From Dillenia suffruticosa (Eukaryota; Streptophyta; Magnoliopsida; Dilleniales; Dilleniaceae): DNA of 64,000 bases. Below are positions 36,734 to 49,247 of this stretch, piece by piece; the stretch's first letter is position 1; each line of letters opens with the position of its first letter. A program made the translations under genes and the position numbers. The notes beneath the pieces are model-generated. The model searched no databases. It was given only the letters and a program-made list of their open reading frames with translations, and was not told where the DNA came from. The DNA is taken from the NCBI GenBank assembly GCA_033439265.1, contig JAVTVX010000013.1, positions 20,626,500-20,690,499 of the forward strand, read 5' to 3'.

Positions 36734-38352
36734 TCAAGCGACACGTTTTGTGGGAATTGCCATCACTGGTTCCGCCTTCCTCATCGATACCCCCGTTTGA
36801 TCGACATCCATTAATTCTCGGGTGGTCATGTTCGTAAGCTCCCAATCGAAGTTGTGCAGCAAGGAGCCGGCAATAAGGTGCAGCATACGGTGTGCTATAG
36901 GAATACCGGGGCACATTCTTCGTCCTGCTCCGAATGGGATTAGTTCGTGGTGTTGTCCTCTAAACTCAACTTTGGAGCCCAAAAACCTCTCTGGCTTGAA
37001 GCTGTTTCCGTCCTCCCAAATCTCGCTGTCCCTTCCAATTGCCCAGGAGTTCACAAAAACTTGTGTGCCTTTTGGTATGTCATAGCCCATAAACTTGGTG
37101 TCTTTGACTGCGCTTCGTGGTAGGAGGAAAGGAAGAGGTGGATGTAGCCGTAAGGCTTCCTTAACCACGGCTTGCAAGTATGGCAAGTCATCGATGTGGC
37201 TCTCCTCAACCTTGTTGCTTGGTCCAACCACACGAGCAAGTTCTTCTCTAGCCTTGGCCATGCACTCTGGCTTGTGGAATAACTCTGCCAAGACCCACTC
37301 TGTGGTACTGCTAGTAGTTTCTGAAGCAGCAATGAAGAGCTCCTACACCAGCAAAACATTTTAGATTTCAAACCCTTTGATAGGGAGAGAGAAATACATT
37401 TTTTTCCCAATTGTAAATATTATGATAAGTACTATAATAAAAGAGGTTTTACCAGCACGACGACAGTGATTTCTTGCTCAGAGAGCTTGGTGAGCTCATC
37501 TTTCCCGTCTCCTTCAAACTCGATTAATACGTCGAGAAAATCCTTGGGCCTGTTGTGCTCCACTCCCTTTTTCCTCTCCTCCATGCGTTCCTTTAGGAAA
37601 CCTGAGGTGATCCTCAGTACATCACCCATGTCACTGGTCACCCTCCGCCTCACCCCTTGCAAGTCAAGCCACCTCAACCAAGGGAATGCATCAGACATGT
37701 TAGCTTTCCCTGCCCATTGAATCATTCCATGCATGGCCTTGCAAAACTCGGATCCTTCTTTAGAGTTGGGGTCCAACAAGTCTCGTGACAACATAAGATT
37801 GCCTACCATGTTGAACAAGGTCAAGTAGATAAAGTGTCCCACGTCTATTGTGTGTGGCTTGCGGGCCTCCTCATCTAGCCATGCAAGCATTTGGTCCACG
37901 CACTTGCGCCTAATGGGCGCGGTCTCATTGATCCGCTTAGCCACCAGCATGTCCACGGTGCATATGCGCCTTAGCACACGCCAATACGTGCCGTGAGGCG
38001 CCAACCCGAGCGAGCGCTTGTGGTAGTCATGGCATCTCATGGAGTCCACTATAGCCCTATCTGCAAAGCTCAAGTCGTGGTTCTTGAAAAATTCTGCTGC
38101 AGTTTTGGCTGAGGAAATCACCACGGTGCGGGCTGAGCCAATCTTAAGTCCGATGATAGGCCCGTATTTTTCTTTCATGCGGGCCAAGTCCCGATGGGGC
38201 ATCGACCCTGACAAATCTACTATGTTACCAATGATGGGGTAGCCTGGCGGGCCGGGTGGGAAGTTATTGGGCTTTCTACGGCGGAAGAGGTGAATAAGGA
38301 TTGGTGTGAAGCAAATCACACACCAAACAATGGCATTCCAAGTCAACTCCAT
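36734..38352 (-). CDS. Cytochrome P450, CYP76 family (CYP-4), two exons
   Basis: Exon 1 is 37453-38352 and exon 2 is 36734-37342, with a 110-bp GT-AG intron; the product is 502 residues. The start is the ATG at 38352 (MELTWNAIVW); the frame upstream reaches only a TTG. All P450 landmarks are present: membrane anchor, hinge FPPGPPGYPIIGN, I-helix AASETTSS, KEALRLHPP, FKPERF and heme loop FGAGRRMCPG with Cys444. It is nearly identical to CYP-3 in protein, and about 1 percent different in exon DNA by my count. It probably catalyses the same CYP76-type oxidation, with the substrate unknown. Its leader carries a 45-bp tandem duplication absent from CYP-3, so expression could differ between the twins. 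Confidence 0.93.
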
Positions 38353-38381
38353 TGTATTCAATCGGCAAGCACAAGAACAGA

Positions 38382-38471
38382 AAGAATGAGAGAAAGGGAG
38401 AGGAAATAGAGAGCTATTGTTGGGTGAAGAATGAAAGAAAGGGAGAGGAAATAGAGAGCTGTTGTTGGGTG
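38382..38471. repeat. 45-bp tandem duplication in the CYP-4 leader
   Basis: Units 38382-38426 and 38427-38471 are nearly identical (two differences seen). Each begins AAGAATGA and ends TTGTTGGGTG. It lies between the TATA box and the start codon of CYP-4. CYP-3 has one unit. Confidence 0.9.
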
Positions 38472-38496
38472 GCTTGCCTCCAAGTTAACCCCACTG

Positions 38497-38503
38497 GTTA
38501 TAT
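38497..38503 (-). promoter_or_regulatory. Putative TATA box of CYP-4
   Basis: TATATAA on the minus strand, about 145 bases before the ATG. The equivalent distance in CYP-3 is about 100; the extra 45 bases are the leader duplication. Confidence 0.6.
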
Positions 38504-38584
38504 ACACGAGGTCGGAATGATTTTTAAAATATTTTATAGCAGACTTTAATTGAACACAGAAAAATTAGAATTTTCTACTTCAAA

Positions 38585-38615
<31 letters not shown>

Positions 38616-40498
38616 GTGGTCGTTTTGAAAATGTGATGAGTTAGAACCACGGGAAATGCTAAAATTTCTTTTAAGTTTTAAATAACTTTTTTAATGCAAA
38701 AATTATTAACATAATATAAATTCATTTAAATAAAATAAAATTAGTTGTGTCCAATTGACTCTTCGAAAACATAACAATTACAAAATTTTGGACCTCTTGG
38801 AATGTGAGCCCAAGCCTGAATAATTCAGTTTCTTACGAAAGCAGATAAGATTCGCTAGAAACCAATGGCAGTCGATGGAGATTGATGGCTACCGGAGGCT
38901 GTACCGTTTCGAACCAAACATATAACATTAAGAAATGAAAATGTCATATCCCATCATGAAGTAATAAATAAATTTTGATAAAACTAAATATGGAAAAACA
39001 TCGTACAGCTTGTGTAAATTTGTCTAATTTCATCGGAATGATTTGCTTTTTCAGGAAAAATCAATAAAAATTGTAATAATAAATTATAGTGATATTTATA
39101 CTACCCATTTTTACTTAGTTTATTAATAAGATGATTTAGTAATGAAAATGATTGAATTAATAAACTACCAAATATTAATTCTTTAAATTCTTATGTAATT
39201 GTAATTATTCACTGGGACATTATTTCAACAAGGATCAAGTTTTTTGTGGATTTACAAATCTCGAATTTTATATTTATTGCTATCAGAACATTCTCTACAT
39301 GTTTCCATAATTTAAAAAAAAAAAAATTCAACACCAAATTATATACTTAACACCCCAATTTAAAAAAAGAAGATATCTAAATTATATGATTTTATATCCT
39401 TAAATCCTGACCGTTGCCTGTTGATTATTAAAAAATGAACTAATTCCAGTTAAGATGAATTATACACCATAGCCAATTTAAGTAAATGGGGTGACGTGCT
39501 AATTTTTTAGATAAATATACAACAATGAAATTAATTAAGCAATTTATTATAAAATTGGTAAAATAAGTTGAATTTTAATCGAACGGTAATAAAATGACTG
39601 TACTTTTTTAATATCCAATATGAGAATTTCAAAATTGGCAACGATTTATTGATATTAAACTATATGAATGGTCAAAGTCAGAAATCTCAGGTTATTTTTT
39701 ATTTTGATAGGAAAGAGAGGTGTGTTGAAAGTGGGCCCAGACAGGACGGCATGGCGGACAAGCCTTTGGCCATACGACCCTACCCTACCAATTAGAGTAT
39801 CCTATTTCGAGTGTTGAACAGGGGAGGGGAAGCATTTCTTTTGAAGGGGTATTCCTAGTTTGTTTCTACTTATCATCACTGTTTTTAATTCATAAATTAA
39901 ATTATCTATTATAGTTTATATCAATATATTTTAATAAATTTTAACTAATTTAAATAAATAGTAACTAAAAATTCATCAAAAATGTATTGAGTAACACATG
40001 ATATCTGATTTATTTATTTCATAATTTATTTGATTTATATAATATTATTTTTATTGAAATAATGGATTTAAATCGGTAGATGACTTAGACAAGTAACTGT
40101 AGTTATTTTTAGCAGAGCAATGTTGAATTCTAATAATTTCAATTTATTCAATAATTATATGGAAAGAATTATTTCTGTTCTGCAACCCAAGTCCACAAAA
40201 AAGAAAGGACATTGTGTGATTTAATCAAAAACGTGATTCAAATAACCTTTCCTCCATTTTTTATCTTGAATATAAATGGTTGTATGGTAAAATTAAAAAA
40301 ATAAAATTAGAAATGAAAAAATATGCATTAAGTTGATAGTAAATTCAATTATGAATAAAATATAAGAATATCGTTTGATATGATTTGAATATATATAACA
40401 AAAACTTAAAAATATACCGGTTAAAAGGATTGAAAACTTAAATATAGGGAATTTAATAAAATATCAAAGTAGATCATTGAAAATCTGAAAATAAATTA

Positions 40499-42816
40499 TC
40501 TGTAAAAATACGATAATTAAGTTTTTAGTTAAAAATATGATTTTAGATAAAAATAAGTGGTATAAAAAAACTCGAACAAATTTAATCATCTCTCTTGTCA
40601 TTTTTAAGTTTTTTCTTTTTTTTTCCTTTTTATTATTTTATTTCATTTTATTAATGTAATTTTCTCTATTTTGTTTTAAATTTTTACCTATATATATTTT
40701 TTCATTTTTGCTATTTCGTGTGTCTTAAATAACCGATTTCAAAATTTGAAATTAAACTCATTTTTGTTCTTATTTTTCATCTTCAATACAGTGAAACCAA
40801 AACTAGTCACAAATGACAAATTATTTTTTACCTCTGATCTTTAATTATAAGGAAATAGTTCAAATTTATTTATTTATCGAAAAACTTTAAATTGACTGCT
40901 TTGAGGTTTTCACTATTACTTAAAATAATATATATTAATAAAGATAAGGAGTTCTCAATTTTCACAAGGAAATTTCGAAGAAACTACGTTGCTTTATATC
41001 CCATTATCTGGTCGTATTGATCGACAATTTTTGACTTGATCACGTTAGAAAAAAATCATCGTTTCCGGTCTAAGGTGGAGTGGAACCAGTGGTCAAAGTT
41101 CTTATAAGAAATGTCTAAATAAGGAAAGGTCTCGTCTTGCGCCGTCCTTTTTGATTTTGCAATGGAAGGAATATATTCCAAAGTTAATTGCTGAATATAG
41201 TAAATAAATTTAATATTAAATGGAATAAATGTTATCTGATAATCTATCTGAATTCAAGTAAATTAAAATTTTAAATTATTAGTATATTTTGATAAATTTA
41301 AATAAATATTTAATTAATAATTAATTATATTATATTAATAAGAATTGTTGTGTAAATTTTAATCTATTTATTTTTTTATTTATTTGAATAATCTAGCATT
41401 ACTCAATAATTAAATATTCATAATTTCTTATTTTTCCTCTTAAAAATATTTTTTTTAAAATTATTTTCTCCACCAAATTATAGCATCTTCTTTCCCCCTC
41501 TTATAGGCAAGACACCGGGCCATGGACACTGACAGAGACATTGGGCTTGACGGGCATAGTCCTTTTTTTTTCTTTTTTTTTTTTTTATTTTATCGTATCT
41601 TAGATATCACCCGATATCTGAGACTTTGCTTCTATTAATCTGAATCGATCACTGTAATAACTTTTTTTCAAAAGATAAGATCCTCGGTGTTAACTCACCA
41701 GGTCAGGCTCCCCCCCCTCCTAACACTTTGATTCAAATTATGCGCACAAACAAAATTCAATTCGTTTTTGTATAGTCAAATACAAAATAATTGACTGCTT
41801 GTGATCCAGAGCCTCCACGGTTCAAGTCCAAATGAGAGAGGAGCTTCAAAGACAAAATGTGTACACGTTTTTTTAAATTACACAAGAAATGTGTCTGCGA
41901 AGGAGAAAAAAATACCCAACAAAATGTGAGAGATTTCCGGCTTCATCACAACAATTTGGAAACAAAATCCGATTACCATCCTCTTATATATATAGATATT
42001 TTAGTGTGGCACAGAATTAAATTAAAACTTAAATATCTATAAATTATACCTTTGGGGATAAAGACAAAAATTATATTCTAGAATTTGATCTATCTCAAAA
42101 GGTCAAAGTTCCCACCAAGTACCTGGACCCTGCCGAGGTCAACAAAATACCAATTAAATCAAAAGAACGAACGAAGGTAGATAGCAAGGGGATGGGAATA
42201 AGCTCTCCCATCGCTGTCCTTTTTTTTTATTACAATGATTATCTATAATTATATTTTAATTAATTTAATTTAAAACTTATAATAACTTATTTAAAAAATT
42301 ATTCTCCTAATATAATTTGTTTCATATTTAAATTATAAGTCAAATTCAGCATCTTGATTAAGAAATTTAACGTCACATCTCATTAGATTAACTGATCGTT
42401 GGTATCACGTCATATCTTTTTTCTTTTGGTATCATGGTTAAATTACCAATTCAATATTTACGGTTTTATCCTGACTAATTTGGATCGATACTTACAAGGT
42501 CGAGGATCACCCCATATCTTTATTGTATGGGTCCGGTTCACAGCCATTTTGAGGGAGAAATCTTGGTTGCCCCTAAACCCCAATAGAATATTTGAGTAAT
42601 CCAATCACAAATAGTTGATATTATAATTTAAAAAAATCATACGGAAATATTATTTATCATAAAAGTTATGGGTATTCAATTAAAAGAAATCAATTGTGAA
42701 GGGTTGGGTTTTGTGCCGCCTCATGTTTGGATGGCTTTCTGATGAACAACTTCGCCCAAGAATAATAATTACGTGACAAACAAACAAATTTTATGACAAA
42801 TGGAGACTTTTAAAAT
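40499..42816. other. Intergenic, no gene seen
   Basis: AT-rich sequence between the duplicated block and the MULE. About 41590-41710 and 42290-42500 resemble the short dispersed repeats seen elsewhere in the window. The small frames at 41857-42042 and 42399-42599 show no motif. Confidence 0.5.
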
Positions 42817-42825
42817 GATACGAAG

Positions 42826-43090
42826 GAGGAATGTACCGAAATAACTTATTTTTTTTAAAAAAAAATTTTAAATATCTAAGGGGAAAAAAATTTCTCCAAA
42901 TGATCCATATTTGTCGCGGGTTGAACCCGCGACCGTATTTGTCGCGGGTTGAACCCGCGACCGTATTTGTCGCGGGTTGAACCCGCGACAAAGCCACGTG
43001 TTGCATCCCGGGAGGGCTCCGAGCGTGGCAGGGTTTCCGCGTATTTGAAACGCGGAACGCTATGCGTTCCGTGTTTCGAACACGCGGAAA
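42826..43090 (+). repeat. Left terminal inverted repeat of the MULE
   Basis: It pairs with about 49910-50195. It contains three tandem 28-bp units (starting 42913, 42941 and 42969), each a 21-base near-perfect palindrome with arms GTCGCGGGTT followed by a CGTATTT-type spacer. The right repeat has only two such palindromes (50060-50080 and 50088-50108). A CACGTG core lies beyond. The inner limit is approximate. Confidence 0.85.
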
Positions 43091-43114
43091 GCCTGGCCTT
43101 CCAGGCCGCGACAC

Positions 43115-44921
43115 GTGACATCCGCATTCTTCACTCGGCATCCGCATTCTTCACTCGGCTTCACTTCTTCTCCCATTTTTCATTCGAAGTCTCCGCTTTC
43201 CTCTCCTCCTCTCCTCCTCTCCTCTCCTCTCCTCTCATCTTCTCTCACGCCTCTCCTCTTCTGCAGACGAAGAACCCTAACAGAAGGGTCCCGAATTTTT
43301 CTGGATCTATCAATTTAGAGGAAAAAAAAGCTGCTGAAATTGCTGAAATTATTGGAGCATTCAAGATTAGACAATATTTTGTCAAAAAATTTCAAAGGTA
43401 TAAAATTTTTCCTATCTCAATTTAAATTATTTTAGATGCATAATTTTATAATAATGTGTATTTGTGAATGCAATTGATATTTTAAATTCAGTAGATTTGT
43501 ATGACATTTACTGTTAATTTTTAATTAATGATGTTTTTAATTAGGTTTTAGTGAGATTAATTAATTTAATAAATATTAAATATGTAGTTAATATAAATTA
43601 ATATGAAATAGTAATAGTTATATTAAACTAATAACTATTATAAAAATTATAGTTGAAATTATTTTAAATGACTATAATTATATTAAATGATTTTTGATTA
43701 AATTAAAAAATTTTAATATAAATGACTATAATAATACTTATAAAATAATACTTATAAATATTAATGTTGATGTTTAAAAAATTTTAAATTGAACGATTAT
43801 ATTTAAAATTAAAATATATTAACATGTAAATGGTACAATATATTAATATTTTTAGTTTAATATAAAAGTATTAGTAAAAATTAAAAATATGTATCAATTT
43901 TTTTTAATAATTTAAAATTTTTATTTCAAAATTATTTAATAAATGATTTTAGTTAATATTTAGTAATTTAAATCAAAATATTAAAATTATTAAAATTAAT
44001 ATTTGTATGAAATTGAAAATTTATTTTTATCATTCCATTATTAAAATTAGTATTATAAATATAAAGTGAGTTTAGGGTTTTAGATTAAATTTAAATATAA
44101 TGAAGATTAAAATTTTGTTAGTAGTAAGTTAATATAATAATTTAGTAGTAATTATATTTTTATTGGTATTTTTAAATAAAAAATAGTAATAGTTATATTA
44201 AACTAATAAATATTATAAAATTTGTAGTTTAAATTATTTGAAATGACTATATTAATATAAAAATATTATACAATAAATTTAAAAATTTTAATATAAATGC
44301 CTATAATAATACTTAGAAAATATTATAAAATATATATTTACAAGTTAAAAATTACAATGAGGTAAATTAAATATTTGAAAATTATAAATTTAAATATTTT
44401 AAAAAATTATAAATTAATACTTTAAAAATACTTTCAAAATATTATAAAATATTATAAATTTTAAAATTTAAAATAAATGACTATATTTAAATATTTTTAA
44501 GTGACCATATTGTAATTAATGACTATATTAATCTATATAAAATTTGTAAATTAAATTATTTGTAATGACTTTACTTATATTAAAATATTATAAAATAAAA
44601 TAAAAAGTTTTAATATAAATGATTATATTAATACATATAAAATATTATAAAATAAATATTTATAAATTATGAATTAAATTTAGAAATTAAATATTTGAAA
44701 ATACTTTTTAAATATTTTAAAAGATTATAAATTAATACTTTAAAAATAGTATTAAATTTTATAAAATTTAAATTTTAAAATAAATGAATATATTTATTGT
44801 TTTAATAAATATAATATTTATTGTTTTATTAATTGATTTATTTTTAAATTGTTGAATTTTTTTGTATGTTTGTTTCATATTTATAAAATGTATAATTTAT
44901 TTTTTTTATATTTATAGAATA
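43115..44921 (+). other. MULE 5' region: probable leader exon and AT-rich intron
   Basis: A perfect 20-bp tandem duplication (CATCCGCATTCTTCACTCGG, 43119-43158) and a CT-rich tract lead to a possible exon ending at an AAAG/GTATAA donor near 43397-43398. About 1.5 kb of extremely AT-rich sequence with internally repeated ATTATAAAATA and TTTAATATAAATGA blocks follows. An AG acceptor sits directly before the ATG at 44922. Read as leader plus intron from signals only. Confidence 0.5.
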
Positions 44922-47462
44922 ATGGCGGATATGGTAAGTCTGTTATGTTATAGCAATGGTGAAATTGTGACGGGAGACGATGGAGTCCGTTATGACCGTG
45001 GTCCAACAAAGTTGATTAAGGTACGGAGAAATTGTAATTTTACTGAGTTGCTGAAAGTAGTATGCAAGGGTGTTCGAATAAATCTGTTGAGACAACATGT
45101 AGAGATTTTTTATCGATTTCCCGTGTCGTATATGGGAGCTAGTAATGTACGGTTTGAATTGGTTCCGATAAGTGATGAGGACGATATTTTGAATTTGATG
45201 GAATTTGCAATAACTAGGGGAGTGGGTGGAACTATTGAGTTGTACATAAAATCATATGATGGTAGAGATTCGATAGTACAAGATTATGATTACATGGAAG
45301 ATTATCCGCATATCGAATCTCGAGTGGATGTTGCTTTTGCAGACGTAGATAATGATGTTGATAAGGAGGAAATGGCGGAAGAAGAGGCAGAAGAATATTA
45401 TGAAGATGAAGAGGAAGATGATGAAATTGGCGATGGGAGTGGTGGCGGTGGTGCAAACCAGTTAATGGTCGGGCATTCGTCAGTGTCTATAAACATTGGT
45501 GGTGGTAGGAGATATGGGGGCGATGGAGTAGAGGAATCCATATCATTCATGACGATCGCACCGGGTGGTGATGGTTATGTGAGATTTGAGGAAGAACACA
45601 GATTGACATATGATAGTTGGAGTTTCAGCGACGAATTGAAAATGGGTATGAGATTTGAGTCGAAAGAGCAGCTTATTCATGCTGTTAAAATGCATCATGT
45701 TGAACACCACTATCAATTTCGGGTTGGTAAATCAACCCCTGAACTTTGGACAGCAATTTATATGCAAAGGGAAGAAGGTTGTAGATGGAGGTTGCGTGCT
45801 TGTAAAACACGGTTACTTGGTGCATTTGTGATTACAAAGGTCGAGGGACCCCACACATGTGTAAATGCTGGGTTGACGCAGGATCATAGGCAGTTGGATT
45901 CAAATTTGATGGCTAGGCATTTGCTTAATTATGTGAGGGAAGATCCCAGCGTGAAAGTTTCTTTTCTTCGAATTGTTATGACCGAGAGAACGACATATGC
46001 AGTTTCTCGTAGAAGGGTTTGGGCAGCAAAGAGAAGAGCTATAGAGATAGTTTACGGGGATTGGGATGAATCTTACAAACAACTACCTCAGTTGTTAAAT
46101 GCAATAGTGGAAAAAAATCCGGGGACACAGGTAAATTGGAAGTTGGGTCCACCTAATGCCAGAGGGGAACAGGTTTTTGAGGCTTTATTTTGGGCATTCG
46201 GTCTGAGTATCTTGGCTTTTAGGAGTTGTAGACAATTGATAAGTATAGATGGGACTCACCTTTATAGGAAATATAATCACAAATTATTGATTGCATACAG
46301 TATGGATGGAGCGAATCATATTGTCCCGTTGGCATTCGGATTGGTAGATGGAGAGTCACTCGCTTCTTGGTCATGGTTTTTGCGATGTGTGCGAAAGTCA
46401 GTTGTTCGAGATAGGGAGGGTCCCATTTGTTTAATTTCAGATCGACATGAAGGGATAAGGGCAACAGTTGTACGTCCAGAGTTCGGGTGGTCACCTCCCA
46501 ATGCTGTGTGGCGATTTTGTATTCGCCATGTCGCTAGTAACTTCAACACGCACCACAAAAGTCAAGCTTGTAAAAGAGTTGTTACGATTGCCGCGTTGCA
46601 ACCACAGCGGAGGAAATTTGATTTATATATGACAAAGATGAAGGAGATTAAAGAAGACGCTCCTGATTATTTTGCAACTATTCCTCTTGAACAATGGACT
46701 CTTTCACATGATGGTGGTGTTCGTTTTGGATATATGACCACAAATATTAGTGAAAGTTTTAATACCGTGTTAAAGGGGGCAAGAAATCTGCCGGTTTCTT
46801 CTTTGGTACTTAAAACTTTTTATAATTGCGTTAACTATTTTCAGACTCGTTTGGGAGAGGCGAATACGGGAATTGGAAGAGGAGAGCGGTACACTAAATA
46901 TGCGTTCGCCATGTTAGGCAGATGGATGAATACGGCTAACCTTCATACCGTCATTTCTTTTAGTAGGGAGCATGGGATATTTGAGGTCGAAACTGGGAAT
47001 AGACAGACACGGTATGGGTACAAGGGAGGCAATAAACACATTGTCAATGTACGGGAAGAGCATTGCACATGCGGGAAATGGCAAACTTATAAAATTCCTT
47101 GCTCTCATGCGATTGCTGCATTAACACGGACGATGATTGATGTGCATATGATCGTCAGAAAATGGTATACATGGGAACATTAACTTAAGGTTTATGAGCG
47201 TAATTTTTTCCCCATTGGAGACCACTCGGCATGGCCCATTGATTCCTACCCTACAATAATTCCCGATATATCCCTGAGACGTCAGAAAGGAAGACCTAAA
47301 TCATCTCGATATCACAATGAGATGGATCTTCGAGAATCATCGACACGGACATCATGCGGCAGTTGTAGTGCTGAGGGTCATAATAGGAGGAGATGTCCGA
47401 GACGAATGAGGTGCGGACTTTGTGGTCGAGAGGGTCACGATCGAAGACATTGTCCATATTGA
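44922..47462 (+). CDS. MURA-type MULE transposase with an in-frame TAA before its zinc knuckles
   Basis: ATG 44922 was chosen because it follows an AG acceptor and starts MADMVSLLCYSNGEIV, typical of this family; the upstream part of the open frame is AT-rich intron. The frame runs 753 residues to TAA 47181-47183 and then continues in the same frame for 92 more residues to TGA 47460-47462. Domains: an N-terminal PB1-like segment (about 1-105); an acidic linker (about 140-190); a MuDR-type DNA-binding region with CRWRLRACK and PHTC; the DDE core with ISIDGTHL (Asp443), ISDRHEGI (Asp507) and a candidate Glu near 575; and a SWIM zinc finger CTCGKWQTYKIPCSH (Cys715, Cys717, Cys727, His729). After the stop come two CCHC knuckles, CGSCSAEGHNRRRC and CGLCGREGHDRRHC. 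The protein would bind the terminal repeats and catalyse cut-and-paste transposition in the nucleus. The single stop removes the knuckles unless it is read through. Confidence 0.9.
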
Positions 47463-47472
47463 CGATAGAGTA

Positions 47473-49247
47473 GTTTTTCTCCTACAGGCATCGGGCTTTT
47501 TGGGGGTCGCTCGACTTTGTTTTATACAGTTGGATTGACATCTCATCACGGCTCTAGTGGAGAGATGGAGGCAGGAGACACACACATTTCATATGCGCCA
47601 CGGTGAGCTTACAGTTACGTTACAAGATGTAGAAGTTATTTTAGGTTTACCTTTAGATGGGATACCCGTTGTCGCTAGGATAACGGGTTTCTCGTGGATT
47701 GGGCTGTGTCAGAGATTATTAGGTGTTATCTCTCCTCGCTCGGCTTTTAAGGGTCATTCATTGAGTATGCCATGGTTGTCAGCTTTCATAGGTCACTTGC
47801 CCCACGATGCAGATTATGATCATATTTTGCGATGGACACGAGGGTATATATTACTATTGATAGGGGGTGTTTTATTTTTTAATAAGAGTGATTATTATGT
47901 ACATTTACAGTATTTATTAGTATTAGATGATTTAGATTACTTTAGTCGTCGTAGTTGGGGTTCTGCGTGCTTAGCTTACTTGTACAGACAGCTTTGTATA
48001 GCATCGCACGCAGATTCGCATAAGATTTGTGGGGCTCTGATTCTTTTACAGATTTGGGCATGGGAGAGATTTTCATGTATTGCTCCTATTAAGCGATCTA
48101 TATATGTCGAGGGGGATGGCCCATTGGCTTTGCGGTGGAGGACGGAATTTGATGTCACTTCCCTTTCTACACACGTCGTGACAGTGTATAGGGAGGCATT
48201 AGATAGATTGACGAGCGATGATATCGTGTGGCAGCCTTACACTGAGAACGTGTTATCTTCCCTCCCCGATTATTGTCATGAGGGTAGGGATATTTGGCTG
48301 ACTCGGGTACCGCTTATCTGTTTCTCTATTGTAGAGTGGTACTTTTCAGATCGAGTGATCCGTCAGTATGGAGGAATTCAGGTCATTCCGGATCACTGCG
48401 ATACTGAGGATCAATTGCACGATATTAGCTTGCGTAGTTCACAGGAGATAGATTGGTCAGTCGAGCATGCCCGTTACATTGAGATTTGGAATCACCGACG
48501 GGATTATGTAGTCCCTATTGACACGTCAGTTGGACCCACTGTCCATAATTCTTACACCGCATGGTACCGCACCATCTCTCGTATATTTATTAGTCGGCAT
48601 GGCGCTTGTTTGGGATATGTGGTAAGTGTGTAATTTAAATTTTTTTAATTTTTTTTTAATTTCATTTTTTATTTTTTAACTAACGTGTATCGAGATCTTT
48701 ATAGCGTGATTCACTACATCATATTCGAGAAGACTCTGAGGATGTTCATATCCGTGGAATAGCGGATACAGCCATATCAGCTTTGAATGATGACATGGCA
48801 TATCTCCTGAGACCTAGACATCCTAGAGGTCGTGCTGAGAGAGGTGACGAGGAGCATCGACCTCGACGGAGCCGAGCGCGACAACGTCCGAGGGCATCTA
48901 CTCATGATGCGTCACCATTTCCATCTCAGCATCCAGAGGACGTTGCAGGACCTTCGAATACATTTGAGGACTCCTCTTCTTTCTACACACCAGTGTTTGA
49001 GTTCCCTCATTTCTCTACTCCTGACGCCCCACAGAGGGGCATTCGTATAGTTGAGGGACAGACACAGTTTCAGAGAAATGATGCACACACGATGTACCAT
49101 GTTTCTCCTCCTCGTTTTAGTGACGTAGGACCCTCACAGATCACACAATTACATGATATGGGTTTATCGTCCCAAGACAACACTACATATATCAGGACAG
49201 ATTTAGATGTTAGACGTTATGATACAAGAAGGCGACGACAACGTTAG
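47473..49247 (+). CDS. Plant mobile domain (PMD) protein encoded by the MULE, two exons, with an upstream in-frame TGA
   Basis: The main coding exon is about 47557-48621 and the second exon 48705-49247 (donor GTAAGT, phase 0); the open part is about 535 residues. LITALVERWRQETHTFHM, ELTVTLQDVEVILGLPLDG and later PMD blocks identify the domain known from MAIN/MAIL1 and many transposon-borne homologues. The part encoded by 47557 on has no ATG at its start. The homologous stretch GFLGVARLCFIQLD lies in the same frame just upstream but is cut off by TGA 47536-47538, so the 5' end is damaged or includes an exon I cannot define. The second exon is Arg-, Ser- and Pro-rich (RPRRSRARQRPRA) and looks disordered. 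The function of PMD proteins in transposons is not known; host PMD proteins help silence transposons and regulate genes. Confidence 0.85.

Larger units (their letters stand above)
36157..40498. repeat. Duplicated segment, copy B (carries CYP-4)
   Basis: Colinear with about 18769-23030 (see copy A). Local differences include an added AT microsatellite near 38590-38614, a 45-bp tandem duplication in the P450 leader and several small indels in the flanks. Confidence 0.9.

Noticed and set aside
42913-42989. CRISPR-like array (regular 28-bp repeats)
   Set aside because: Only three units, with nearly identical spacers, inside a MULE end of a plant genome. They are transposon subterminal repeats.
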